DNA of 64,000 nucleotides from Lachnospiraceae bacterium (GTDB taxonomy: Bacteria > Bacillota_A > Clostridia > Lachnospirales > Lachnospiraceae): the NCBI GenBank assembly GCA_018365895.1, contig JAGZJD010000005.1, positions 1 through 64,000 on the forward strand, written 5' to 3'. Each line of letters starts with the position of its first letter. Position 1 is the first letter of the stretch. The notes under the pieces are model-generated. The model did not search any database and was not told where the DNA came from. It saw only the letters and a program-made list of their open reading frames with translations. Both the position numbers and the translations under genes were made by a program. Positions 24,587 through 33,584 of this stretch are shown here, in pieces.

Positions 24587-24910
24587 ATGAAGAAAGTATA
24601 TTTATTTTGTAGTGCAGGAATGTCAACAAGTATGTTAGCTGCTAAGATGCAGGAAGTTGCTAATTCACATGAATTGGATATGGAAGTTGCAGCATTTCCA
24701 CATGAGCAGATCGGAGAGATTATTGCATCAAAACATCCGGATTGCATTTTACTTGGACCGCAGGTGAAATATCTGTATGACCAGACAGTAAAAGAATATG
24801 AAAAGACAGGAATTCCGATTGCTGTAATTGATTCCGGAGATTACGGAATGATGAATGGTGAGAAGGTTCTGAAATCTGCAATTAAAATGATGCGGGCTGC
24901 AGGAAAGTAA
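24587..24910 (+). CDS. PTS EIIB, lactose/cellobiose family
   Basis: This 107-residue cytoplasmic EIIB has the phosphocysteine loop LFCSAGMSTSMLA (C8). The rest (ANSHELDMEVAAFPHEQIGE, IASKHPDCILLGPQVKYL) matches the CelA-type fold. It accepts phosphate from EIIA and passes it to the sugar bound by EIIC. It lies 16 bases after eIIA and 32 bases before eIIC, clearly one operon. Confidence 0.93.
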   Translation: MKKVYLFCSAGMSTSMLAAKMQEVANSHELDMEVAAFPHEQIGEIIASKHPDCILLGPQVKYLYDQTVKEYEKTGIPIAVIDSGDYGMMNGEKVLKSAIKMMRAAGK

Positions 24911-24942
24911 GAGAGTAAACGAGAGGAAAAGGATATATACTT

Positions 24943-26289
24943 ATGAAGAAATTCACGGAATTTTTGGAGAAATATTTATCTCCGCTGGGGGCGAAACTGG
25001 GGAATCAGAGACATCTGCAGGCGTTGTCTAACGGTATGATGATGACATTACCGCTGCTTGTTATCGGTTCTATTTTTATGATTTTAAATAACCCGCCGAT
25101 CAATCTGGAAACAGTGGATATGAACACGACAAATATGTTTATCCGCTTTTTGATTAATTGGAAAGAATGGGCAGTTGAAAACAGCGAATGGATTTTAGCA
25201 CCATATAATATGACGTTTGGAATGTTGGGCTTGATGACTGCATTTTCTGTTGCATATTGTCTGGCAAAGAGCTATAAAATGAACGCAGCAGTAAATGGTA
25301 TTATGTCAATGTCAGTATTCTTACTTGTGTGTTCAAAAGTTGTTCAGGTTCCGGTTGGAGACGATGCAACTATTTCAGCAATCACATCACAGTATCTGAC
25401 AAGCGACGGATTATTTATTGCTTTAATCCTGAGTTTTGTATGTGTAGAAATTAACCGTATGGTAGATAAGCTTGGAATTAAAGTGAAGTTCCCGTCATCT
25501 GTGCCAAGTATGGTCGGAACATTTGTAAACTCATTACTTCCGCTTTTAGTAAATATTATTATTGTATATGGTGTAAACCTCATATTAATTGCTGTTATTG
25601 GAAAATCTATTCCGGAAGCAATTATGGGACTGCTGACACCGGCAATTGATGTAGGAAATAATATCTGGGTATATGCCGGAATTATTATGTTCTCAAATAT
25701 TTTATGGTTCTTTGGAATCAATGGAACATCAGTTGTATTCTCAATTGTATTCATGATCGGTATTGCCGGAACAGGTGCAAATGCTGCGCTTGTAGCAGAC
25801 GGACTGGCGCCGACAAACCCAATGAACCTTCAGTTATTCCGCTATGCAATGCTCGGAGGTGCAGGAGGAACTCTCGGATTGATCGTACTGATGTGGAAAT
25901 CCAAATCTGCGAAGTTAAAATCACTTGCAAGAATTTCTATCGTGCCGGGAATTTGTTCTATTAATGAGCCGATCACTTTTGGTGTGCCGATGACATATAA
26001 TCCGGTTCTTGCAATTCCATATATCCTGACACCATCTATCTGTGTTGTATTGGGATATTATGCACAGGTACTTGGATTTATTACACCGGGATATATTGCA
26101 GATCCATCCTTTATTCCGTTCTTTATTCAGGGATGGATGTCAGGAATGGATTTCAGAAATGTTATCTTTATGTTCTTATGTATCGCATTAAGTGTACTGT
26201 TCTATTACCCATTCTTTAAGGTATATGAGAAACAGGCAATTGAAAAAGAATTAAAAGAAGCTGAAGAGGAGGAAGATTTCGAATGGTAA
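24943..26289 (+). CDS. PTS EIIC, lactose/cellobiose family
   Basis: This 448-residue membrane channel subunit has about ten segments and the family signatures NGMMMTLPLLVIGSIFMIL, FFGINGTSVVFSI and SINEPITFGVPMTYNP. The last contains the glutamate thought to contact the sugar. RBS GAGAGGAAAAGG precedes the ATG. The stop overlaps the next gene. It should import and phosphorylate a beta-linked disaccharide or similar sugar. Confidence 0.93.
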   Translation: MKKFTEFLEKYLSPLGAKLGNQRHLQALSNGMMMTLPLLVIGSIFMILNNPPINLETVDMNTTNMFIRFLINWKEWAVENSEWILAPYNMTFGMLGLMTAFSVAYCLAKSYKMNAAVNGIMSMSVFLLVCSKVVQVPVGDDATISAITSQYLTSDGLFIALILSFVCVEINRMVDKLGIKVKFPSSVPSMVGTFVNSLLPLLVNIIIVYGVNLILIAVIGKSIPEAIMGLLTPAIDVGNNIWVYAGIIMFSNILWFFGINGTSVVFSIVFMIGIAGTGANAALVADGLAPTNPMNLQLFRYAMLGGAGGTLGLIVLMWKSKSAKLKSLARISIVPGICSINEPITFGVPMTYNPVLAIPYILTPSICVVLGYYAQVLGFITPGYIADPSFIPFFIQGWMSGMDFRNVIFMFLCIALSVLFYYPFFKVYEKQAIEKELKEAEEEEDFEW

Positions 26290-26897
26290 AAAAGACAATG
26301 TATGATCCATGGCAGTCAATCACAACACGCAATGGCTATTACTGCGATGAAGTAATTTCAGCGCTGCAAAAAAGCATCAGACGGGCAAATGAAGAAGATG
26401 CCTGCAAATTTGCGTACGAATTATATATTTCATCTCCGGAGTTGGAAGAAAAGATGTGGAGACGTCTTCTGACAATTTCGGTAGAAGATATTGGAATGGG
26501 AAATCCGATGGCAGCAGTTGTTGTAAACAGCTTGTTCCAGATGAGAAAAGAATTTGATTATGCTGACGGAGACCGCCCGATTTATTTCATCCACGCGATT
26601 CGCTATCTTGTTCAGTCACAAAAAGACAGATCCAGTGATCTGTTAAAGAACATCTGTATTAAGGGATTTGCCATGGGAGAACTTCCGGAAATCCCGGATG
26701 TAGCGCTGGATAAACATACACGCCGCGGACAGGAAATGGGAAGAGATTCCTTCCACTTCCTCCACGAGGCAAGTAAAGTATTCCCGCAGGCAGAAATCGA
26801 TAACGATTATAAAGAGCGGTATGAAGAAATGCTGAAACGTTATGATCCGGAAAATGTGTCACCGACAACATTTAAGTTCAACGGCTGGCAGTTCTAA
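26283..26897 (+). CDS. free-standing RarA/MgsA C-terminal-domain protein
   Basis: This 204-residue protein has no AAA+ ATPase core. Its sequence (YYCDEVISALQKSIRRANEE, RRLLTISVEDIGMGNPMAA, later YFIHAIRYLVQSQKDRSSD) aligns with the part of RarA/MgsA/WRNIP1 that follows the ATPase domain: the helical region that begins VSALIKSIRGSDPDAA and includes SEDIGLADP. In RarA this region forms the tetramer and binds DNA-repair partners. Here it is encoded alone, in an operon with PTS genes and overlapping the EIIC stop by 7 bases, with AAGAGGAGGAAG in front of it. A repair role is unlikely from the context; the real function is unknown. Confidence 0.72.
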   Translation: MVKKTMYDPWQSITTRNGYYCDEVISALQKSIRRANEEDACKFAYELYISSPELEEKMWRRLLTISVEDIGMGNPMAAVVVNSLFQMRKEFDYADGDRPIYFIHAIRYLVQSQKDRSSDLLKNICIKGFAMGELPEIPDVALDKHTRRGQEMGRDSFHFLHEASKVFPQAEIDNDYKERYEEMLKRYDPENVSPTTFKFNGWQF

Positions 26898-26898
26898 A

Positions 26899-26938
26899 CA
26901 AACAGGCGCCAATCCCGTATGGGATCGGCGCCTGTTTT
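26899..26938. terminator. strong bidirectional terminator between the PTS operon and hsp20
   Basis: AACAGGCGCC and GGCGCCTGTT, with an inner ATCCC/GGGAT pair and a GTAT loop, form a long GC-rich hairpin with A and T runs outside. It lies between two convergent genes and can end both transcripts. Confidence 0.85.
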
Positions 26939-26954
26939 CATACATTCATTCAGT

Positions 26955-27404
26955 TTATCCTTCAATGGCAATTTGTTTGTGCTCTTCAACTACTTTTTTA
27001 TCTTTTTTCGGAACGGACAGCTTCAAAATACCATTCTCATATCTGGCTTTAATCTCTTCCTGACCAATGCCTTCACCGACATAGAAGCTTCTGCTCATAG
27101 CACCTGCATAGCGTTCCTGACGGATATAGTTACCTTTCTTGTCCTGTTCGTCTTTATTCAGACCCTTCGAAGCAGAGACAGTTAAATAACCGTTATCAAG
27201 CTTGGCAGATATCTCATCTTTCTTAAATCCCGGAAGATCGATATCAAGTTCATAGGAATCTTCTGTCTCGCGGACATCTGTTTTCATCATGTTTTTTGCA
27301 TGTTTGCCATAGAGAGGATTTTTCTTGTCCCAGAAGTTATCAAATGGGAAATCCATCCAGTCATCAAATAAGTTTTCTCCAAAAATACTAGGCATCATCA
27401 TCAT
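26955..27404 (-). CDS. Hsp20/alpha-crystallin small heat-shock protein
   Basis: This 149-residue chaperone is read on the minus strand. The alpha-crystallin domain (about 42-140) shows YELDIDLPGFKKDEISAKL, the GAMSRSFYVGEGI strand and the closing motif ENGILKLSVPK with the conserved I/V-x-I/V tail (QIAI). It holds unfolding proteins in large oligomers in the cytoplasm. GGAG lies 9 bases before the first of four consecutive Met codons. A half-conserved CIRCE element sits upstream, which suggests control by HrcA or a relic of it. Confidence 0.93.
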   Translation of the reverse strand: MMMMPSIFGENLFDDWMDFPFDNFWDKKNPLYGKHAKNMMKTDVRETEDSYELDIDLPGFKKDEISAKLDNGYLTVSASKGLNKDEQDKKGNYIRQERYAGAMSRSFYVGEGIGQEEIKARYENGILKLSVPKKDKKVVEEHKQIAIEG

Positions 27405-27451
27405 AAGTCATATCTCCTTCCTTTGTTATAGCTGTAATATAACACATATTA

Positions 27452-27478
27452 TTTGCAAAGTAAAGGGGCGAGTGCTAA
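27452..27478 (-). promoter_or_regulatory. degenerate CIRCE-like element upstream of hsp20
   Basis: GAGTGCTAA (27470-27478) is an exact CIRCE half-site. Exactly nine bases away lies TTTGCAAAG (27452-27460), which keeps only 5 of 9 positions of the other half. On the minus strand it sits about 50-75 bases before the start codon, next to a TTTACT / TTATAT promoter-like pair. Confidence 0.5.
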
Positions 27479-27649
27479 TTTTTTGTGAAAAAACTGTGAA
27501 CACCGGAATTTGTAGTTTTAAAATAAAGTGAATAGAAAAAAATCTGGAGAAAATACGTGAAAAATATCCACTTGTATCAGATAAGGATGGCATTCCGATA
27601 GAAGCATAGCAGAAAGTTGTGTATTCCAGAGATGTAGATCAATTAAGTA

Positions 27650-27830
27650 GGAATTGCATTGACGTTGGAAGTGACAGAGAGTATTGACATTGATGAGACA
27701 AAGATTGATAGATGTTTTGTGACGAGAATTCAATGTAATGCGTATAATTATCGTTTGCTTAATAATATAATTGAGCTGGCTCATTGTGCTCAGATTCAGG
27801 TTTGCTGTGAAGGTGTGGAAACATATTTTC
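27650..27830 (+). pseudogene. EAL-domain (c-di-GMP phosphodiesterase) remnant
   Basis: About 60 codons read IALTLEVTESIDIDETKIDR, then CFVTRIQCNAYNYRLLNNII, ELAHCAQIQVCCEGVET. This is the DxxK/IKID-like part through the ExVET loop of an EAL domain. The EAL signature itself and both ends are missing. A short frame just upstream (27540-27610, KYPLVSDKDGIPIEA then TAG) may come from the same lost gene. Confidence 0.65.
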
Positions 27831-27851
27831 AGAAAAACTCACATAATCATT

Positions 27852-27873
27852 ACGGCGGCAAAGATGCCGCCGT
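27852..27873. terminator. ACGGCGGCA hairpin beyond the MATE gene
   Basis: ACGGCGGCA (27852-27860) and TGCCGCCGT (27865-27873) pair perfectly around AAGA. It lies 20-40 bases past the stop of the minus-strand MATE gene. There is no long U run, so termination is likely but not certain. Confidence 0.6.
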
Positions 27874-27891
27874 TAAATTCTATAGACATTA

Positions 27892-29274
27892 TTAGACAGA
27901 AATACTATGGGCATCGCAGCCAAAGTGTTTCTGTTTTTTTCTCCAATATATGATGAACAGAACAGCAGTAATTCCCCAGGAAACAGGATAGCTGAGCGTG
28001 ATTGTCTCAATTGTTGGAGAGAGCGGTACAAGTATAAATACCCAGAGTGAACGGAAAATACATACACCACAGCAAGTCATAATAGCCGGAATGATAACGT
28101 CACCGATACCGCGCAGTGCGCCGGAATAAATTTCAATAAATACAAATAATGCGTATGCCGGAGCCATATAGGTTAAAATACGGATACCGATCTGGATGAC
28201 AGCCGGATCACTTGTAAACAGATGGAAGAGGTATTTGCCGGCTGTGAGGAAAAAGACGCTCATGATAACTGCGGCAGCCAGTGTAATTTTGATACAGATG
28301 GAAACGCTCTTTTTGACGCGTGTATATTTGCCGGCGCCATAATTCTGACCAACAAAAGTAGTTGCGGCGATACCGAATGCAGAAATGACCATCCAGTAGA
28401 AAGCATCCATTTTACCAAATGCAGTCCAGGCTGCAACGGTATCAGTACCGAGTGCATTTAACGCAGTCTGGATAATAATATTTGAGACACTGTACATAAC
28501 GGACTGCAGTCCGGCAGGAATACCGATATGTAAAATGTTTTCCAGTGATTGTTTATAAAATGTAATACGCCGGAGATGAAGCCGGTAAATGTCTGTTGTC
28601 CGCATTAGAGCCAATATTATGAGGATTGCACTGACAGCCTGTGAAAGTACCGTGGCGATAGCCGCTCCTGCAATTCCCATATGAAATACGAGGACAAACA
28701 GAAGATCAAGACCGATATTTAAAAAGCAGCAGACAATCAGATAGTAAAGCGGTCGCCTGGAATCTCCGACAGAGCGAAGAATGCTGGAACCGATATTGTA
28801 GATAAACACAAAAAGGATTCCGAGAAAGAAGATACGCAAATAAGTGACAGAATCCTGCATCATATCTTTTGGTGTATTCATCCAACGCAGAAATACCGGG
28901 GCAGCGGCATATCCGATAACGGTAATGACAATGCTGCCGAAAATACAAAATGCCATTGCAGTATGGAGTGCATGGGAAAGGGGTTCTTCCTTTCGCGCAC
29001 CGTAGTGTTGGGCAATGATGACAGTTGCTCCCGAAGAGACTCCAACGAAAAAACCGATGATCAGGTTACTGATCTGGTTTGCAGAGCCGCCGACTGCGGC
29101 CAGAGCTTCTTTGCCGACAAAGCGTCCTACAATGATAGCATCTGCGGTATTGTAGAGCTGTTGAAAAAAGGTTCCCAACATGATCGGGAAGAAGAAAATG
29201 AGAAGCTGTTTCCAGATGACTCCTTCTGTAATTGCATTTGCAGGAGCTGATGTCGTTTGTTTTTGTTCTTCCAT
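27892..29274 (-). CDS. MATE-family multidrug/cation efflux protein
   Basis: This 460-residue inner-membrane antiporter is read on the minus strand. It has about 12 membrane segments in two MatE repeats. The first contains PIMLGTFFQQLYNTADAIIVGRFVG and LAAVGGS. The second contains IGIPAGLQSVMYSVSNIIIQ and TVAAWTAFGKMDAFYWM. These are the DinF/NorM-type hallmarks. It exports cationic drugs or toxic metabolites using Na+ or H+. AGGAGGTTTTTT precedes the ATG. It stands alone. Confidence 0.92.
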   Translation of the reverse strand: MEEQKQTTSAPANAITEGVIWKQLLIFFFPIMLGTFFQQLYNTADAIIVGRFVGKEALAAVGGSANQISNLIIGFFVGVSSGATVIIAQHYGARKEEPLSHALHTAMAFCIFGSIVITVIGYAAAPVFLRWMNTPKDMMQDSVTYLRIFFLGILFVFIYNIGSSILRSVGDSRRPLYYLIVCCFLNIGLDLLFVLVFHMGIAGAAIATVLSQAVSAILIILALMRTTDIYRLHLRRITFYKQSLENILHIGIPAGLQSVMYSVSNIIIQTALNALGTDTVAAWTAFGKMDAFYWMVISAFGIAATTFVGQNYGAGKYTRVKKSVSICIKITLAAAVIMSVFFLTAGKYLFHLFTSDPAVIQIGIRILTYMAPAYALFVFIEIYSGALRGIGDVIIPAIMTCCGVCIFRSLWVFILVPLSPTIETITLSYPVSWGITAVLFIIYWRKKQKHFGCDAHSISV

Positions 29275-29392
29275 AAAAAACCTCCTGAGAATCCGAATAA
29301 CGGTTATGATTGTCTGTATTAAAAAATTTTTTAAAAGAGATGTGCTGAGAAATTCTTCTAAGAAATTTGCAAAAACTTTAGAAAATTTTTAG

Positions 29393-29421
29393 TAGCAATT
29401 TTCAGGACATTAGTATATAAT
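29393..29421 (+). promoter_or_regulatory. promoter for rubredoxin
   Basis: TATAAT at 29416-29421 is preceded after 17 bases by a weak -35 (TAGCAA, 29393-29398). It lies about 90 bases before the rubredoxin ATG. Confidence 0.45.
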
Positions 29422-31474
29422 GAAAGCGTCTTGAGATACTGCTAGTTGTGCAGACATATAGCAGATATATCATAGCATAATTTGTATAAGGAAGGAATAG
29501 GTGACAACTATGAAAAAATATGTTTGTGAACCATGTGGATATGTATATGATCCGGAAATCGGCGATCCGGACGGCGGAATCGCTCCGGGAACAGCTTTTG
29601 AGGATATTCCGGAAGATTGGGTTTGTCCAATCTGTGGAATGGGAAAAGAAGTATTCGTTGTAGAAGAATAAGTATAACGGAAGAGTCATAGTGCAATAAT
29701 AAAAAACAGCTCGGGTAGTGAGTCCGAGCTGTTTTTTTAATACGTCAAATGGTGCAGGACCGGTTTCCAGAATAGTTTTATGAAAATCTTTCTGGGAGAA
29801 ATTTTCCCCGTCTTTCTGGATACAGTCTCGCTTGAGTTCAAGAAATTCGAGATAACCGATATAGTACCGTAAATAATTTCCTGGATCTGAAAGAATCAGT
29901 TCGTAAATATCCTGCACAACATTGTCATTGGAAATCCCGTAGTTTCGGAAGAAGTTACAGGCATCTTTTAGTGTCCAACCGTCATAGTGGATACCCATAT
30001 CTGCAAGGGCGTAAAGCCCGAGGACAGCGGATTTATTTTTTTGCAGCAGCGAAGCTTGTGTTTTGGAGATGGGAGCCATATAGAAAGACATCATTTCTGT
30101 GTAAGTTGCCCATCCTTCGGTGTAGCCGCCGAAATTGATGATACTGCGCACCGGATCAGGATTGGAGTCAGCGAAATATGTTGTCTGATACAAATGTCCC
30201 GGGTAACCTTCATGGGCGAGCGTCGTGTATAGTTCCATTCCCTTCATTGTCTGTTTGCGGTTGAGGTAAATGACATTGTCCTCGCTGTTGTCAATGGCTG
30301 GAATCAGATAAAAGGCTGGGCTTAAGTACGATTCAAGTGATTCCGGAACGTATTTGATCGTATGATGTACATTTGGCCCTTCCGGGAAAGCGGCATTACA
30401 TTGTGTTTGCAGATCGTTCATGATGGCAGCAGGATCGGAGAGGGCTTCTTCAATGGCGGCAGACGTGATATCGGAGGATGCCACTGCTGCACTTTCTTTT
30501 GAAAATGATTCCGCGGTTTTCTGAAGATCGGAAATGTCCTGTGTAATCTGCTTTTTTGTAAGTGACTGGAGTTCTTTAATGGATCTGGAGGAACCGGTGT
30601 TGTGGGCAATAAGCGCTTCATAGTAAGTTTTCCCCTCCGGGAAAAAGCAAAGACCTTTGTCATTTGTTCCGGTTTCTTTTAATGCAGAGATGGCATCTGC
30701 AAAGTTTTGAAATGCCGGAAGAACGTAAGTATCTACCTGGAGTTTATTTTTACTAAGATAGCTTTCTTTCTCCGCATTAGAAATGTCGGGCAGATGACTC
30801 AGCCGTTCCTGAAAGGTTGTATAGAGATAATTTTCGTCGCCCATCTCCAGGAAGGAGCGGCACTGGGCAATCACATCTTCTGCAACGGCATGAGACATGA
30901 AAAGTCCTGCATCGGATTTGGCTTTCTCGAATTCAGAGAGCGACTGCAAATATTCTGGCGTTTTAGAGAGAAGTTCCAGATAGATCTCCACATCTTTTGT
31001 GTTACTAAATTGATATTCACAGAGAAGAACAGGAAGCTGTGCCTGAATCCCGGTAGTTGGGTTGACCGGTTCCTGGTATAGGAGATATGGTGCGAGGGCA
31101 TTATTTGTCTGAAAGTATTTTTCAAGAATATCATAAGTCAGTTGATTTTCTTTATCTAACGCATTGGGATGAAATTGCTTCAGCGCATGCAGAAGATTTT
31201 CAGAAGAAGCCATTGCCTCGGCTGTATTGGAGGAAAAGGAACCGTATGTAACAGGAGGATTTTTGATGCCATAAGTCTGAGGCTTCTGCAGTGTATAGTG
31301 AAGGGTAAGGGTATCTGATGAAACTTCCTGACAAAATAGCGTGTGTGTGAATTTGCGAAAAGCAGAATTTTCATCTTGAACGGTGGAGGTATTTTGACAT
31401 CCGGCAGCAAAAAAGGATAAAAATGGGCATAGAAGGAAAAAAGCGGCCCGTTTGTATGAGAAAAATTTATGCAT
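29402..31474 (-). CDS. DUF885-family lipoprotein (probable peptidase), C-terminus extended
   Basis: This minus-strand gene starts at the Met at 31474, where a lipoprotein signal begins ([18 protein letters not shown], lipobox FFAAGC). The DUF885 domain shows the zinc-peptidase-like motif [13 protein letters not shown] and [15 protein letters not shown], so it is probably a surface metallopeptidase. The conserved part ends near 29.73 kb with [12 protein letters not shown], at about 580 residues. The frame has no stop there and runs about 110 codons further, through the rubredoxin terminator and antisense to the rubredoxin gene. The natural stop has probably been lost, or sits in a small sequence error. 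Confidence 0.8.
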   Translation of the reverse strand: MHKFFSYKRAAFFLLCPFLSFFAAGCQNTSTVQDENSAFRKFTHTLFCQEVSSDTLTLHYTLQKPQTYGIKNPPVTYGSFSSNTAEAMASSENLLHALKQFHPNALDKENQLTYDILEKYFQTNNALAPYLLYQEPVNPTTGIQAQLPVLLCEYQFSNTKDVEIYLELLSKTPEYLQSLSEFEKAKSDAGLFMSHAVAEDVIAQCRSFLEMGDENYLYTTFQERLSHLPDISNAEKESYLSKNKLQVDTYVLPAFQNFADAISALKETGTNDKGLCFFPEGKTYYEALIAHNTGSSRSIKELQSLTKKQITQDISDLQKTAESFSKESAAVASSDITSAAIEEALSDPAAIMNDLQTQCNAAFPEGPNVHHTIKYVPESLESYLSPAFYLIPAIDNSEDNVIYLNRKQTMKGMELYTTLAHEGYPGHLYQTTYFADSNPDPVRSIINFGGYTEGWATYTEMMSFYMAPISKTQASLLQKNKSAVLGLYALADMGIHYDGWTLKDACNFFRNYGISNDNVVQDIYELILSDPGNYLRYYIGYLEFLELKRDCIQKDGENFSQKDFHKTILETGPAPFDVLKKQLGLTTRAVFYYCTMTLPLYLFFYNEYFFSHSTDWTNPIFRNILKSCSRSDSAVRIADFRIIYISTWFTNIFFHSCHLFLPYTNYAMIYLLYVCTTSSISRRFHYILMS
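29510..29671 (+). CDS. rubredoxin
   Basis: This 53-residue electron carrier has the two cysteine pairs that hold a single iron: [20 protein letters not shown] near the N-terminus and [14 protein letters not shown] near the C-terminus. Length and motif spacing match rubredoxins of anaerobes, which pass electrons to oxidative-stress enzymes such as rubrerythrin. ATG 29510 follows GAAGGAATAGGTGACAACT. A strong hairpin ends the transcript 33 bases later. The DUF885 open frame on the other strand runs across the whole gene. Confidence 0.95.
   Translation: MKKYVCEPCGYVYDPEIGDPDGGIAPGTAFEDIPEDWVCPICGMGKEVFVVEE
29704..29737 (+). terminator. rubredoxin terminator
   Basis: AACAGCTCGG (29704-29713) and CCGAGCTGTT (29723-29732) form a perfect stem followed by TTTTTTT. 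On the minus strand it lies inside the extended DUF885 reading frame. Confidence 0.9.
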
Positions 31475-31587
31475 AAGAACTCCGAGTATTTTTTTGTACA
31501 GTATATATATAAAATGACAAAAATATGACAATGTGTGTTGGGAAAATTGACTAAAAAATAACGTACTAACAAAATGCAACATTTTAC

Positions 31588-31615
31588 TTGCAATAAAGTT
31601 TTTATGTGATATAAT
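31588..31615 (+). promoter_or_regulatory. promoter of the mobA-moeA-focA-fdh region
   Basis: TTGCAA (31588-31593) and TATAAT (31610-31615) are 16 bases apart, with TG just upstream of the -10. It lies about 50 bases before mobA. No molybdenum-cofactor riboswitch structure was recognised in the short leader. Confidence 0.65.
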
Positions 31616-31668
31616 CACAAATACACATGCTTGTACAAGAATAAATACAATCCATCAGGAGGAGTGTA

Positions 31669-32244
31669 ATGAAAACAGGATGTTTAATTCTCGCAGGTGG
31701 AAAAAACAGTCGGATGGGCAGACAGAAATCCTCTCTGAAAATAAATGGAATGACATTTTTGGAATATCTGGCAGAGAAGCTTGGCAGATACGGAGAAGTG
31801 TTTGTCTCAGTTGACCGGCTTGACAGTCACAGGGAGATTTCGATTCCGATGATTGAAGATCTGTATCCGGATCACGGTCCTATGGGAGGCATTTACAGTG
31901 CGTTTGCAGCAGGGAATTTTGATTGGCTTTTGACTGTTCCATGTGATGTTCCGCTTTTTTCCGGAGAGCTGGCGGAAAAACTGTGCGAATTGTCCAATGA
32001 AGATGCGGATGCTGTTATTATACGGACGAAGGACGGACGCATTCATCCTCTTTGCGGGATGTATCAGAGCAGCTGTCTGCCGGTGCTTCGGGAATGTCTG
32101 GAGAAGAGAGAACTGCGGATGATGCAGGCGCTTGGGAAGCTGAATGTGATTTTTGCAGAAGCAGGCGAGGACTCATGGCAGCTTCAGAATATTAATACAC
32201 CGGAAGAATATAGGCTCCTTGTGGAAACGTATTCGAATACATAG
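31669..32244 (+). CDS. mobA: molybdenum cofactor guanylyltransferase
   Basis: This 191-residue nucleotidyltransferase shows LILAGGKNSRMGRQKSSLKI (GTP-binding GG..S.RMG.dK signature), DLYPDHGPMGGIYSAF and TVPCDVPLF with the metal-binding Asp. MobA joins GMP to molybdopterin, giving the bis-MGD cofactor used by formate dehydrogenases. AGGAGGAGTGTA precedes the ATG. It opens the formate gene set and is followed by moeA, consistent with supplying cofactor to the FdhF encoded 4 kb downstream. Confidence 0.92.
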   Translation: MKTGCLILAGGKNSRMGRQKSSLKINGMTFLEYLAEKLGRYGEVFVSVDRLDSHREISIPMIEDLYPDHGPMGGIYSAFAAGNFDWLLTVPCDVPLFSGELAEKLCELSNEDADAVIIRTKDGRIHPLCGMYQSSCLPVLRECLEKRELRMMQALGKLNVIFAEAGEDSWQLQNINTPEEYRLLVETYSNT

Positions 32245-32315
32245 AGATCTGAGTAGTAAATACCAGAATATACAGAGACATCAATGAGAAAAGACAGAGG
32301 AATGTGGAGATGAAG

Positions 32316-33518
32316 ATGAATACGATTACAGAGGCTGCAAGTTTACTTTGCAGTATGACAGAAGCTGTTTCTTCAGAAATGTGTGAGCTTTCGGAGGCTT
32401 ATGGAAGGGTACTTGCAGAAGATGTAGATGCCGTTTTGGCTGTACCATATTTTCGAAGAAGTGCGTATGACGGATATGCACTTCGCTCGGAAGATACAGT
32501 GGGAGCATCAGAAGAGGCGCCGGTTGTTTTAAAGGTAACGGAAGCGCTTGCGGCAGGGGATATTCCACAGCATGAGATTGAGAGAGGACAAGCGGCCCGT
32601 ATTATGACAGGAGCGGCAGTGCCGGAGGGGGCAGACGCCGTTGTTATGTATGAGCGTACAATATTTACAGAAGAGGAAGTAAGACTGATAGCTCCGGTAA
32701 AGCCTGGAAATATTGTACAGATCGGAGAAGACGTGCACAGTGGCGTACGGCTTTTGAATCAGGGGAAATGTCTGGGTCCGGCGGATATTGCACTGTTGGC
32801 AGGACAGGGAATCTGCAAAGTGAAAGTTTACCGGAAGCCGGTGGCAGCGATTGTCAGTACCGGAAGCGAACTTTTAAGTCCGGAGGAGCTGCCGAAATAT
32901 GGAAAGATTTACGACACGAACCCATATTTACTTGGAGGATATTTAAGAAAGTATGGAGTTACGCCGATTCATTCCGGGATTGTTTCGGATGATCCAAAGA
33001 AGCTCAGTGAAGTGATTGAGAAAGCACTTTTCCATAGTGACATAGTTATTACAACAGGAGGGGTATCTGCCGGAGATTATGACTATCTGCCGGAGGTGAT
33101 CGAGAATATTGGCGGCGAGCTGCTGTTTCACAGAATCCGGTTAAAACCGGGAGGAGCGATGCTGGCAGCCAGAAAAGACGGAAAGCTGATTCTTGGTTTG
33201 TCAGGGAATCCGGGAGCAGCGGCCACAGGCCTTCTGTGTGTAGGACTTCCGTGTATAAAGAAATTATGCGGGGCATCAAAGACTGATTTCCGAAAGGCAA
33301 CGGCGCGGCTCACAGAACCATTTGGGAAATCTTGTCCGGTGATAAGAGTGCTGAAAGGTAAATCATCCTATCAGGATGGCATGCTGTATTTTACTCCGCT
33401 TGAGAATCAGAGAAATGGTTCTGTTTCATCGATGGATGACTGCGATCTTCTGGCAATAGTGCCGGAGGGAGCTGGACCGTTGGAGAAAGGAACAATGTTA
33501 GAAGTCTATTTCATTTAA
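32316..33518 (+). CDS. moeA: molybdopterin molybdenumtransferase
   Basis: This protein has about 400 residues. It shows FRRSAYDGYALRSEDT, then PVPEGADAVVMYE-like text, IVSTGSELL, ITTGGVSAGDYDYLPEV and GLSGNPGAAATGLL, the MoeA/gephyrin series that binds adenylated molybdopterin and inserts molybdate. ATG 32316 fits the GTGGAG site best; ATG 32310 and GTG 32304 are in-frame alternatives. The C-terminal domain IV is complete. It acts just before MobA in cofactor assembly. Confidence 0.93.
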   Translation: MNTITEAASLLCSMTEAVSSEMCELSEAYGRVLAEDVDAVLAVPYFRRSAYDGYALRSEDTVGASEEAPVVLKVTEALAAGDIPQHEIERGQAARIMTGAAVPEGADAVVMYERTIFTEEEVRLIAPVKPGNIVQIGEDVHSGVRLLNQGKCLGPADIALLAGQGICKVKVYRKPVAAIVSTGSELLSPEELPKYGKIYDTNPYLLGGYLRKYGVTPIHSGIVSDDPKKLSEVIEKALFHSDIVITTGGVSAGDYDYLPEVIENIGGELLFHRIRLKPGGAMLAARKDGKLILGLSGNPGAAATGLLCVGLPCIKKLCGASKTDFRKATARLTEPFGKSCPVIRVLKGKSSYQDGMLYFTPLENQRNGSVSSMDDCDLLAIVPEGAGPLEKGTMLEVYFI

Positions 33519-33584
33519 GTATACAGCGTAAGCAAAGATGGCTGCGATATATTAAGAAATAGATAAAGGGAAGGAGAGGATATT

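Noticed and set aside
31475..31618. N-terminal extension of the DUF885 protein from 31618
   Set aside because: The lipoprotein signal begins at 31474. The extra 48 residues precede it and would hide the signal; they also overlap the mobA promoter.
31616..31668. Molybdenum-cofactor riboswitch before mobA
   Set aside because: The leader is only about 50 bases and shows no such structure.
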